The translations under genes were made by a program, and so were the position numbers. A stretch of DNA of 40,018 bases from Hofstenia miamia (taxonomy: Eukaryota > Xenacoelomorpha > Acoela), in the NCBI GenBank assembly GCA_004352715.1, contig SCFE01000037.1:222531-262548 (forward strand). The letters run 5' to 3'. Below the pieces are notes generated by a model. It saw only the letters and a program-made list of their open reading frames with translations, did not search any database and was not told the DNA's origin. This document shows, one piece after another, positions 31,381-40,018 of the stretch; positions within the stretch are counted from its first letter, which is position 1; each line of letters begins with the position of its first letter.

Positions 31381-31739
31381 TATACATTTATTTTTTCCAT
31401 ATGTATGCATGAAATCAACTGACCAAATTAGTCAAAAAAATTGTAAAAAAACTGGATATTGTGTTAAAATTTTAGATATTTTTTCATCATTGAACAAAAG
31501 CACAATTTTACGACGGTATTAGTATAAACTTTCAAGAACGAGTAAGAAAAACGTACATACATATAAATACGACTAATCTTTGTTGTAAATTCAGATTTTA
31601 TTTTTAAAGAATGAATGGTTTTGTTCTTTAGTATCTTACATCAACTTCTACTAAAACAATTCATTAGCAAAAGAACGGAATACGCTACATCAACATTAAG
31701 AAAAAATAATCCATCGAAATTATCCTCATCAAAGACAAT
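31381..31739. other. Unassigned AT-rich sequence
   Basis: Nothing recognisable. Confidence 0.4.
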
Positions 31740-31850
31740 TTTCCTGTTATTAATTATTATTGTTTAGTTTTGTAGTTTGTAGTGTAGTTTACTGTATTGT
31801 AAGCTTATAATAAAGTTTATTATTATTATTATTTTTATTTTTATTACATA
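31740..31850 (+). mobile_element. Severely 5'-truncated LINE/retroposon 3' end
   Basis: TGTAAGCTTATAATAAAGTT followed by (ATT)n, then ATTTTT runs, at about 31790-31845. An AATAAA directly before an ATT tail is the same architecture as the 3' ends of the LINE copies here, but the upstream sequence differs, so it belongs to another family. Confidence 0.55.
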
Positions 31851-32149
31851 AATTCAACAATTTTGAAGAGAAGCTGAAAAATTCCATCTTCTGGAATTCG
31901 GTTCAAAACGTGGATTGTAATTTTTGTAAAAATGCAATTTTTTGTAATTTTTTAAGTCAAAAGTGACCACTAAATATCTAAAAAATGTAATTTCTTGAAT
32001 TTTGGTTTTGTTTTGCTATCGGAATTTTTCCAGGACTATTTTTCAACATAATACTCTACATCTCAATTCAATTTATCTTATCTTATTTGATTTATTTCTT
32101 TATCATTAGATTTTTTACCATAAAACATATAAGCATCATCATCATATTG

Positions 32150-32245
32150 ATAAAACTGGTTTTAGTGTGATATGAACATTAAATAGTATAAGACCTAGAG
32201 CAGTTCCCTGTGGTATACCATTTTCGATAGAAAGCCAATTCGAAA
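32150..32245 (-). mobile_element. Short RT tag of a LINE
   Basis: The minus strand reads SIENGIPQGTALGLILFNVHI, the RT block around the PQG motif (canonical GVPQGS.LGP.LF...I). Only about 25 residues are recognisable; neighbouring sequence is not. Confidence 0.65.
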
Positions 32246-32722
32246 AAACTTTATTGGTTGAAAATTAAATTTAATTGAAATTAATCGCCCATTAATATGA
32301 CATATTTGTTTTCAGAGCATGCAGAGGATAACTCGTTTTTGATTTGAATAAAAAATCATTGAAGTAATCTTATGAAGGGCCGGAAAACACATTAATTAAT
32401 TGTTTTTTAAATTTAGAACTTTTACTGGCTTGTTTATGTCTATCTATAAGCTTTCAAATTTTGAATTTATTAATGAGAAGTTATTTAGATCGGTAAATTT
32501 TATTCAAAAACAGTCTTATATTAAAGTTTTGGAATGTATAAATCTTGATTTATTAAGATTCATTATCTTCCAAATTTTGCTAATATAATTTTTGCTCAAG
32601 TGCTTTGATTTTCTTTAAGCACTCTAAATAAATAACTAATAGATTTATATAGTTCTATGTGCTGACAGACACAGTGTAAAATTCTCATCTAAGCTAGTTG
32701 CTTATATTGAATGTGATTAAAT
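32246..32722. other. Unassigned, includes upstream flank of the 95-aa gene
   Basis: AT-rich. A 62-codon chance frame at 32400-32588 has no family resemblance. No TATA or initiator site I can separate from the AT background. Confidence 0.4.
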
Positions 32723-33010
32723 ATGGAGTTGCCACCACCTCCGTATGAAGAAAAGGACGGTTCTACCTATTCTAAGCGCTACATCGACTTTTTAAGTCAA
32801 CAACAGCTAACTGGAGAGCCACCTAAACCATTTTCTTCTGTTTCGGCTAATGTCAGTGCCTTTGAGGATTTGGGAGCACTGGAGCATTCCATTGATGAAG
32901 ACAGTGATTGCTTAAATCTCTTCAAATTGTTTATTATCACAGTCGCCTTCGTCAGCACAATCATTTTGTTTGTCTACGTAGTATTAAATATAAATAAGCG
33001 AATCAGATGA
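32723..33010 (+). CDS. Small single-pass membrane protein with PPxY motif, 95 aa
   Basis: A complete frame from ATG to TGA. An in-frame TGA nine bases upstream fixes this ATG as the start if the exon is continuous. The N-terminus MELPPPPYEE carries a PPxY motif (residues 5-8), the ligand of WW domains such as those of Nedd4-family ubiquitin ligases. Residues ~9-64 are polar and acidic (ALEHSIDEDSDC). Residues ~66-88 form a hydrophobic helix (FKLFIITVAFVSTIILFVYV), closed by a short basic tail NKRIR. This predicts a tail-anchored or type-II-like orientation with the PPxY in the cytosol. I do not recognise the family. Small PPxY membrane adaptors (Ndfip, Commissureless type) act in ubiquitin-dependent trafficking, which is only an analogy. 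Possible poly(A) signal AATAAA near 33499. Confidence 0.75.
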   Translation: MELPPPPYEEKDGSTYSKRYIDFLSQQQLTGEPPKPFSSVSANVSAFEDLGALEHSIDEDSDCLNLFKLFIITVAFVSTIILFVYVVLNINKRIR

Positions 33011-35774
33011 CGAATACATTTAACGACATTTCTTTATGGATAATCCAACAGTTCTTACAGAAGTGTACCTATCTAAATTATGTGTTGTGATGATTGATTC
33101 ATAAATTTTTCCAATTTATTCAGATATTTTATGAAAAGCTAGTTGCTTAAGGGTTTCTAAAGAACACGGGTTTTCTAAAAAAAACCTTGCTTTGAAAATT
33201 CAACGTATACTTTGTTCCTTATAAAATTGCTGTTTGCTTATATAATTCCATAAGTAAATTAATTCAATTTGTAGCAAAGCTTTAATATGATATTTTTCAA
33301 TTTATAAAACAATTCGGAAACTTTTCTTTATTGTGTTTTGTGTAACTCATATTTATATTCCATTAAATTGCAATTAGGCTTCGAAGTAGGCCTTTATTTG
33401 ATTTAAATAAATTAATACAAATGTAGTAAATGCTTGTACATTTTTATGTCCTAGTAAATGTTGTGCAACATGTGGTATGAATCTTATGTTTATAGCAATA
33501 AAATTTTAAGTCGACGTAGCATTCTCATAAAACAAAAGCTCTGAATCAAATCTATTGTAGTATTTTATAAGTTTACTTGTCGACGCCTTTCTGTAATCTA
33601 GAAAATTTAAAGGTCCATGGCCTAAATTTGGTTGATATCATCTCAGCATTGTTCAATCGTTATTTCAACACATAGCCACTTGGTAATGAACATGAAATTA
33701 TAATTAAAAAATATATTTTTAATTGAAATTGGATTAGTGATTCGACGACAGCTTAATTGATGTCTTACTAAAGAATGAGTTTCAAAAATTTTGATTAAGA
33801 AATGTGTCCATCGAATTGTTTATATTTCAAACTCCAACATATCTTTAAAATATTCACACATTTTGCCATATTCTATCTCAATAAGCTCTTAAAATCAGTA
33901 TTGCTATTTCAAACATTTATTTTTTTAGAATCTCCTAATTTCACAAATTTAGTTGCCATAACCTCCACTGGCTAAGGCCTAGTTGTGTTAGTAAGAGGAT
34001 ACATAACTTTGTAAATGTCAAATTGTTAAGATTGTCATTCATTTACAATGAACCAAGATGAATCAAATATTTAAATATCTTGTAGCGATACTATCATAGT
34101 TCACTAATGCAAAACATCAGTGAAATTCTAAGTAAAATTTATTATCTTAATCTTCAAGTAATATTACTCCAGTGATTTTATCTACTTTTGTTTGCATACT
34201 GAGCAAAAAATTTCAATGACTTGCGCCTTTCCATATACTGTATGCGATTAAAATTATTTACTTGAAGGGCTAAAAAAATTTTTATTGTAAATATTTAGAA
34301 TGAACTAGCTTGATATGAAAATGAATGAATTTTTTAAAATTTCACAAGAAATTCTATTATTCTCGTAATGCACTAGGTAAACACGCATTACGTTAATTTC
34401 TTAAACACAAACAACAATTCGTTAATACAATGGCTGCTCTAATTCAAAATTTACTGCTGAAATATTATTTCAAATGTTGTGTTTAATAGCATGGAAAAGA
34501 TTTCTAATATCATACTCATTATTTCAACAAAAACTAATGTTTTCCATTCAAAAGAATATTTATTTGCAATATTCACACATATTCATGGATGCTAAGCTGA
34601 AATCAAATTTACAAAACATTGAATGTAGTCATGTATAACCGATAGAAGATTTGAAATCAGTTGTAGCATTTTGACCAGACTTAGAAAAAAACAATTTACA
34701 TCTTCATCAAAGTTATTGATTAACAACTTTTTAGCCATGCATATTCAATTTATCTCAGATCGTTGCTAAGAGTAAAATATTACAACAAGATTTTAAAGGG
34801 GATTTACTTTACATTCGGCAATGATATACTATTTCAAACTCAGATCATTAAAGTTATACATGTTTGAATCATGCTATAACTTTGGTCATTCAATTAAATA
34901 TATACAATTATTAAATTATTATTTGTGTAAATTTATTCCAAATTTCCTATTGGTTTAGGCAAACATTTTAGACCATCTATATCTTTCTGGGACATCTTTG
35001 AACGTGAAAGTTTATTGGCTTCAAATGCTAGTCCAATTTCACAAATTTATTTATCATTAGCTTACCCCTGAAACTTTTCACTCCTATTTCGCTGTCACAT
35101 ACCTGATACCAAATTTTATTTAATTAGCAATTAATAAAGATTATCAAGGGAGTTCTAAATATTTAGAACTCCTTGGATGATCAGGCAGACAAACTTAGCT
35201 TCATTCCAATATGTTTCACGTCACATTGTATTCTGAGATTTTCTGATTTATTATTTTTGCAAAAATGCAGTATATAAAATGCACCAATTGGCGATGAATC
35301 GATTATTTGTTGTGAACTGTTCAAATGATTTTAACTGTCAAAATGTTAAATAATGAATTTTTGCATGTCAAATATTTTGAGTCGGTTGCTAAATACTTGT
35401 TGAGCATGGTAGATTAAAAAATAATATATATTTTTAATGAATATAATTAAGTGCTTATTTGAATTTAAATTATTAACTTGAAAAGCCAATCATTACTGTA
35501 CATATTTATACGTAAAGCATTATATAAGACACAATTTGCTTAAACCCTAAAGTAAATAGCTTTTAAAAAATTGATTGCTGAAAGTTTCATTTAGTTATTC
35601 AAACAAATTTACTTTTACACATCAAATTGTATGATTTTGTAATTATTACAGTGGATTATATGAGCTCTGTGAGAAGATTATGATTGTTTTGAAATCTTCA
35701 AATAATTTTAAATAACAATATTCAAACTAATAATTTCTACTTAGCTAATTAAATTGCACTAAAATAAATTAAGG
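33011..35774. other. Long AT-rich intergenic region
   Basis: About 2.7 kb between two convergent genes. It presumably holds both 3' UTRs. No open frame of note, no recognisable transposon. Contains a perfect 24-bp palindrome at 35149-35172. Confidence 0.6.
35149..35172. repeat. Perfect 24-bp palindrome
   Basis: GGAGTTCTAAAT directly followed by its reverse complement ATTTAGAACTCC, no spacer. The flanks (CAAG / TTG) extend it imperfectly by one extra G. It could be a transcription terminator-like hairpin or a cruciform; role unknown. Confidence 0.9.
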
Positions 35775-37715
35775 CTAAAGCCAAACAGGTCTTCCACTAA
35801 GGTGATCTAAAACAGAACCCTGCAAAGAGGAGGCTATTTGCGAATGTTTGTCTAACGGTTTGTCCGTTAAATATCTCTTACTAGGATAATTTGCTCCAGC
35901 AGACTTAGGCCTCTGGAGATCCTTTGTTAAGTCTTTGATGTGAACAATGTTTGGAGGGGGTGTTGCAAAGTCATCACTCCCTCTATGACTAATAGGCTCT
36001 CTCTTAATAATTCTTTTACGATCACTACTGGATGACCTTCTTACAATTCCATTTTGCTTAGCTACTGCTTTTTTCACCGGTGGAGTTGCTTTGTGCGCTT
36101 GCGGAGGTGATGTTCTCTGGACACTATGTTTTTGAAATTTGTCTTTAGCCGGGATTGAGTCTTCTGTCTGCTTCTCGGTATTTCTCTTTGATATGTTTCT
36201 TATAACTGGTCTGGGTATTCTACTTACAGTAAGTTTTTTCTCGACAGTAGGCAGTGCTTCAATTTGTGAGTTTTCATGATCACTGAGAAATATACTCGTT
36301 GTTTCCGAAGTGGTTTCTTTAGTGATATCAGTTTGTGCAGCATTGGAAACAGATGTTATAGTTGACAAGGAGTCTTGTCGCTTCGAAAGAGCAGCAGCAA
36401 AGTTCTCCAAAAAGTTATCTCGTTCAGCTTCAGTTAGAGATGCAACACGTTTCAAATCTTCAGCACTACAATTCAAAATACTAGGAGTAGAAAGCTGTGA
36501 AAATGTTTCATCTTCGCCAACAGGGATAGTAAATGAACTAGTTGATGCTCGTGAACTAAGCATCGAACTTCTTTTTGAAATATTTCTCTGATTTGAATCA
36601 TTAGTCAACTGAAGAGCATTTTTCAAATTCTGTTCTTCTCTTGCCCGAATAGCTGTGTCCAACCTAAAGTCGAGACTGTCAGATATTGCTAGTCCATTAT
36701 TATTAAACTGAGTTGATGCTTCTTTCATCTGCTTCTTCTTAGGAGTAATTGTCTGTTGTACAAAGTGTAGCTTTAAAATGGGAGACTTTGTTATTTTTTT
36801 CTGAACACAAGGCTCTTCCATGACCTCAATAGCAGGATTTGATATTTTTTCTTCAAATTGCAGTTCTTTTCTTTGTGGACGCAAAGACTCTTTTAAATTT
36901 ATAAGTTCAAAGTCATCATTAGCATTAATAAATGAAGGGTATTTAACAGAATTATCTATACTATCAGCAGAAAAATCACTTTTACCACTTGATAATGTGT
37001 ATGTGTCACTCTTAATACTAGCATTTTCAAAAGCATCAGTTGCTAAGAATTCGTATTCTGCAGCAACTGAAACAGGTGCAGTTTGAGGTAGAATTGTCGT
37101 CGTTTCAGCAATATCAAATGTTTCGGTTTGAATAATAGCTTTTCCTTTTCGAAGACGTGGCGAAGGTGACTTTTCTCTATGTGGATAATGGTTATATATA
37201 TTAATATTAACTATATCGACTTCCTGCTGTAATTTTCTACATAGGGTATCAACACCGTCACTCGATTGCAGAGTGTTAGCATTGAGTGTTGTGTGATGAT
37301 GGCTGCCAGGTGGTTTTTGTAGTTTTGCGTGTGTAAAATAATCGTCTGAAATAACTGACGCAAGGCTTTTATCAAACGTTGATGAGGCATTACTATCTAA
37401 TGTATTCCGTTGTCTTGAACTTTCTCCAACAATTTCAACTGTATTCTTGTTTAAATCTCGCTCATCTTCTAAATTTATCAATTCTTTAAAGGTATGTAAA
37501 GCCTGGTTCATTTGTTTAAGTTTTTCGTCACATTGTTCATTAATATTGTTTTTTTTCTCATTTGGTTTTGGGTGTTCCGGAGTTCTTCCATGCTTTCTAG
37601 CATTTGATATTGTGTTATTGGAATCTGATACTGGCTTCCTCTGAAATATATCCGTTTGTTTACTACGTGGTTCCGCCTTCATAACATTTGAATGACTTTC
37701 TCCATGGCTTAGCCC
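35775..37715 (-). CDS. 3'-terminal exon of a large disordered, Ser/Thr/Lys-rich protein with an SxIP motif
   Basis: A 1941-bp open exon. The in-frame ATG lies at 37682-37680, but the frame stays open 11 codons further to an acceptor (TTTATTTAG|GGG at 37716), so this is more likely the last exon of a longer gene than a complete one. At least 646 residues (numbering from the ATG below). Mostly low complexity: S/T-, K- and P-rich, no globular domain or membrane segment that I recognise. A short helical stretch is at ~50-75 (LKQMNQALHTFKELINLEDE) and another at 405-435. TVSRIPRPVIR at 485-495 is a basic-flanked SxIP motif, the EB1-binding signal of microtubule plus-end proteins. The C-terminus VLDHLSGRPVWL is hydrophobic and may be a conserved tail. 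This suggests a cytoskeletal or centrosomal role, by inference only. Confidence 0.8.
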   Translation of the reverse strand, partial: GLSHGESHSNVMKAEPRSKQTDIFQRKPVSDSNNTISNARKHGRTPEHPKPNEKKNNINEQCDEKLKQMNQALHTFKELINLEDERDLNKNTVEIVGESSRQRNTLDSNASSTFDKSLASVISDDYFTHAKLQKPPGSHHHTTLNANTLQSSDGVDTLCRKLQQEVDIVNINIYNHYPHREKSPSPRLRKGKAIIQTETFDIAETTTILPQTAPVSVAAEYEFLATDAFENASIKSDTYTLSSGKSDFSADSIDNSVKYPSFINANDDFELINLKESLRPQRKELQFEEKISNPAIEVMEEPCVQKKITKSPILKLHFVQQTITPKKKQMKEASTQFNNNGLAISDSLDFRLDTAIRAREEQNLKNALQLTNDSNQRNISKRSSMLSSRASTSSFTIPVGEDETFSQLSTPSILNCSAEDLKRVASLTEAERDNFLENFAAALSKRQDSLSTITSVSNAAQTDITKETTSETTSIFLSDHENSQIEALPTVEKKLTVSRIPRPVIRNISKRNTEKQTEDSIPAKDKFQKHSVQRTSPPQAHKATPPVKKAVAKQNGIVRRSSSSDRKRIIKREPISHRGSDDFATPPPNIVHIKDLTKDLQRPKSAGANYPSKRYLTDKPLDKHSQIASSLQGSVLDHLSGRPVWL

Positions 37716-38499
37716 CTAAATAAATATACGCTATTACGTATTGAATGCTTAATTCTACTCAATCGAAATTCATAAAGCATTGCATTTAAAAATACAATTT
37801 TGAGAAACTTGTCTATTCTTGATCATTAACTGTTTATCAAAAATCATCTGTATATTTAAATTATAATGGGAGTGCTAACAAAGATCCTATTTTTAACATC
37901 AAAATTTAATCTCTATGCGAATGGTTTAAACTCAACACAAGCAAATAAGTTCTGAAATTGCAAAGCATTAAAAAATTATTGCAAATATAACCCATAGTAT
38001 ACCACGAATTTGTATAAAAATAGTCAACTTGGCATTATAAATTTCAAGCGCAATCCACTTGCTAATTTTGCAAACAGTAAAGCCATAAACCTTTTCTATC
38101 TGGAAAGTTGTAACGAATAGAGTCGATCAAAATTCAATTTATAATGTTTATGAACCTGATTCTAACCAAGTCTTAATTTTCCTTCTCAAATATGTTCTGT
38201 AGAATTAATCAAGTAAAAAGATTCCAGATTCTTTGAATACTTCGATTAACTGTTGACATCTATTAGCATTTAATAATCATTATTTCAATTGATAACTTCC
38301 CAAAATCTGAAATGCATAGTGGTATTACTAAGCTTCTTTGTCAAAAGTAATTGTTGACTATTGTATGCGGTATGAACTAAGCACTTCTATGTTATGCAAC
38401 TGAAATTTATATTTGAACTAGACTGCATGTATAATAACTCCATGAGGACTAGTTTTATTCTAATTTGATGATATTTGAGGCCAGAGTTTGAATCAGCCG
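37716..38499. other. Upstream intron of the disordered-protein gene (- strand)
   Basis: No further exon is recognisable on minus, so earlier exons probably lie beyond the window. AT-rich, nothing else supported. Confidence 0.5.
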
Positions 38500-38570
38500 A
38501 AAATTTTAATGCCGCGCCGGTAGTTGGTCGGCCAATTTTCGCCCGGTATTTAGCCGGTGAAGTGTATTTG
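38500..38570. other. GC-rich patch
   Basis: Contains GCCGCGCCGGTAGTTGGTCG and, shortly after, CGCCCGGTATTTAGCCGG. It is much richer in GC than its surroundings and internally repetitive (CCGGTAxTT). It may be a decayed mobile-element end; no identity. Confidence 0.4.
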
Positions 38571-38629
38571 CATTGTATATTTCCACTATGCGTGCTGCGT
38601 GCCCATTTCGATATATATATATATATATA

Positions 38630-39187
38630 CAGGGTGTATCAGAAGTAACCGTCGAACTTTAAAAAAATGACAATTTCATGACAACTTCTAATTTCAACAC
38701 GGAATAGCTTAGGACAATGTAATTGTATTTCATTGATTTTCATGAACAATAGAGATTTATTTCATTGAAATTTCTATGAACCTGAGAGATACTTAAGCAT
38801 AAATTTATTTCATTGATTTGTATAGCATTATTTAGTGAAAATGGCTAATAGAAAAAGTCTACAACAACGAATTTTCTGCATCAAGAAATTTTATGAACTG
38901 GGTAATGTGAATTCCGTTTGCCGCAATTATACTGAAGAATACGGAGATTCAATTAGATGGCATACAGTGAAAGAGATCGTCAATAAGTTTGAGGAAACTG
39001 GTAGTGTTGCTGATATGCCTAAAACTGGACGTCCACCATCAGTAAACACAGAACAAAACCAACTGATAATAAATGAAGTGTTAACACAACAATCAAGAAA
39101 TTCTTTACGTAATCTCTCAAAAGAACTCGGTATAGCATTTGCTTCTGTTCAGCGAATAATAAAAAAACTGGGGTTAAAAGTTTGGAG
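38630..39187 (+). mobile_element. Mariner-like transposon, 5' half, cut by an N gap
   Basis: TA then CAGGGTGTATCAGAAGTAAC at 38630 is a typical mariner-type terminal end, inserted in a (TA)n run (38611-38629). The transposase starts at ATG 38841 (MANRKSLQQRIFCIKKFYEL) and shows the two N-terminal HTH units: FYELGNVNSVCRNY.. then VNKFEETGSVADMPKTGRPP, and QQSRNSLRNLSKELGIAFAS with VQRIIKKLGLK. This is the DUF4817/HTH arrangement common in animal mariners. 115 residues are readable without a stop before the gap. The catalytic domain and right end are not visible after the gap. Confidence 0.85.
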
Positions 39188-39331
39188 NNNNNNNNNNNNN
39201 NNNNNNNNNNNNNNNNNNNNNNNNNNNNNNNNNNNNNNNNNNNNNNNNNNNNNNNNNNNNNNNNNNNNNNNNNNNNNNNNNNNNNNNNNNNNNNNNNNNN
39301 NNNNNNNNNNNNNNNNNNNNNNNNNNNNNNN
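39188..39331. other. Assembly gap (144 N)
   Basis: A run of n that removes the rest of the mariner transposase. Real size unknown. Confidence 0.95.
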
Positions 39332-39480
39332 GCTATACTCAATCTGATAGCACCATATGATAGAGGAAATGTCTCCGCTTTCCTTTTTGCTCTAGCTCCG
39401 CGATCCAGTTCTACCCATCGAAGCGTGTCTTCAGCCTCGCGACCACTGACTTTGCGCACAGCACGCCTCAATGAGTTTAG
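39332..39480 (+). repeat. Unclassified dispersed repeat, second copy
   Basis: The first 70 bp match 25145-25212 (about three quarters identical, including a common reading NL.AP.DRG). On + it reads AILNLIAPYDRGNVSAFLFA then LAPRSSSTHRS. More GC-rich than its surroundings. Probably part of a mobile element other than the mariner. Confidence 0.5.
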
Positions 39481-39955
39481 AATATCTTTGCATATATCAA
39501 AAAACAGTCAAATTTCTTTGTTACTTCCATTGACTCAAAACTTTATAAATCCATTACCATTTTTCAAAAATTCGAAATGTTCAAAGAAAACTTGTTAATT
39601 TTTTGAACAACCTCAGCCATAGTAATACGCTTTAATAGAAATGTTCAATATTGCATTAAATTATGTTCCCCACTAGACCTACCCATTTCCCAAGATTTTC
39701 AAATTTGCTATAGGTTTGGAGAGAATTCTTTGTAAATGTGAAAAAAATTGCTTGTACTTTAAAATTGATAATAAGCACTTTAAGGTTAAATTCGCCTTTT
39801 TGTTGCAATATAGAGTAGACTTCTGTTAATTCTTACAGTTAAAATTACTTATTTAATTCTTGTTTATCAACACAACATATTTTTTTTTCCTGAAATTTTG
39901 ATAGAATTTAGGTCATTCTTATTAATCCTTGGTTTATAAAAATCTCATGTTTAAC
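39481..39955. other. Unassigned AT-rich sequence
   Basis: Nothing recognisable. Confidence 0.4.
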
Positions 39956-39959
39956 AATA

Positions 39960-40016
39960 TATATATATATATCAAGGCGATACCTAGTAAAAGTATCGCC
40001 TTGATATATATATATA
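39960..40016. repeat. Perfect 24-bp inverted repeat with 9-nt loop at the window end
   Basis: Arm 39960-39983 (TA run then TATCAAGGCGATAC), loop CTAGTAAAA, arm 39993-40016 (GTATCGCCTTGATA then TA run). All 24 bases pair. The unique core is ATCAAGGCGATAC; the outer part is TA repeat. Confidence 0.95.
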
Positions 40017-40018
40017 AA

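Noticed and set aside
36310-37644. Frames on + opposite the disordered-protein exon
   Set aside because: Antisense shadows of a 1.9-kb coding exon, with no motifs of their own.
1-40018. CRISPR array, operon or prokaryotic regulatory sites
   Set aside because: The window is eukaryotic: introns, LINEs and animal DNA transposons. No direct-repeat/spacer pattern was seen.

Overview
This is an AT-rich, intron-containing genomic window from an invertebrate animal. Arthropod is my best guess, on weak grounds: the mix of Tc1, mariner, piggyBac, hAT and CR1-like elements, plus an animal-type DNA ligase III. The assembly is draft quality, with N gaps at 9095-9115, 23520-23676 and 39188-39331 and single-n joins at 18301, 18920 and 19576.

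Layout. From 1 to 8.4 kb there is no host gene I can support. It is a graveyard of LINE copies (two on +, one inverted on -, plus an unrelated LINE on -) and two different hAT transposase relics. From 9.7 to 28.2 kb lies one host gene on +: a ten-exon DNA ligase III encoding 819 aa. The order is PARP-type zinc finger, DNA-binding domain, nucleotidyltransferase core with the catalytic lysine, OB fold and C-terminal BRCT. All splice phases agree. Its introns are packed with transposons. Intron 1 holds a LINE with a 2A-like ribosome-skipping peptide. Introns 7 and 8 hold copies of the same LINE family as in the first 6.6 kb. Intron 9 holds a Tc1 fossil and a piggyBac relic split by a younger Tc1 element. 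Intron 8 also carries a small intact ORF on the opposite strand (21683-22036).

From 28.2 to 32.7 kb there are LINE fragments and an in-frame 69-bp tandem repeat. A compact gene at 32723-33010 (+) encodes a 95-aa single-pass membrane protein with an N-terminal PPxY motif. The terminal exon of a larger - strand gene (37715-35775) encodes at least 646 residues, mostly disordered, with an SxIP-type EB1-binding motif. The right edge has the 5' half of a mariner-like transposon running into a gap, and a perfect 24-bp hairpin at the very end.

The host genes show no operon or shared pathway; their proximity is ordinary. The points most worth a second look are the 2A motif in the LINE, the exactly reconstructable Tc1-in-piggyBac insertion, two contigs that seem to be joined in the wrong order inside intron 8, and the nested intronic ORF.
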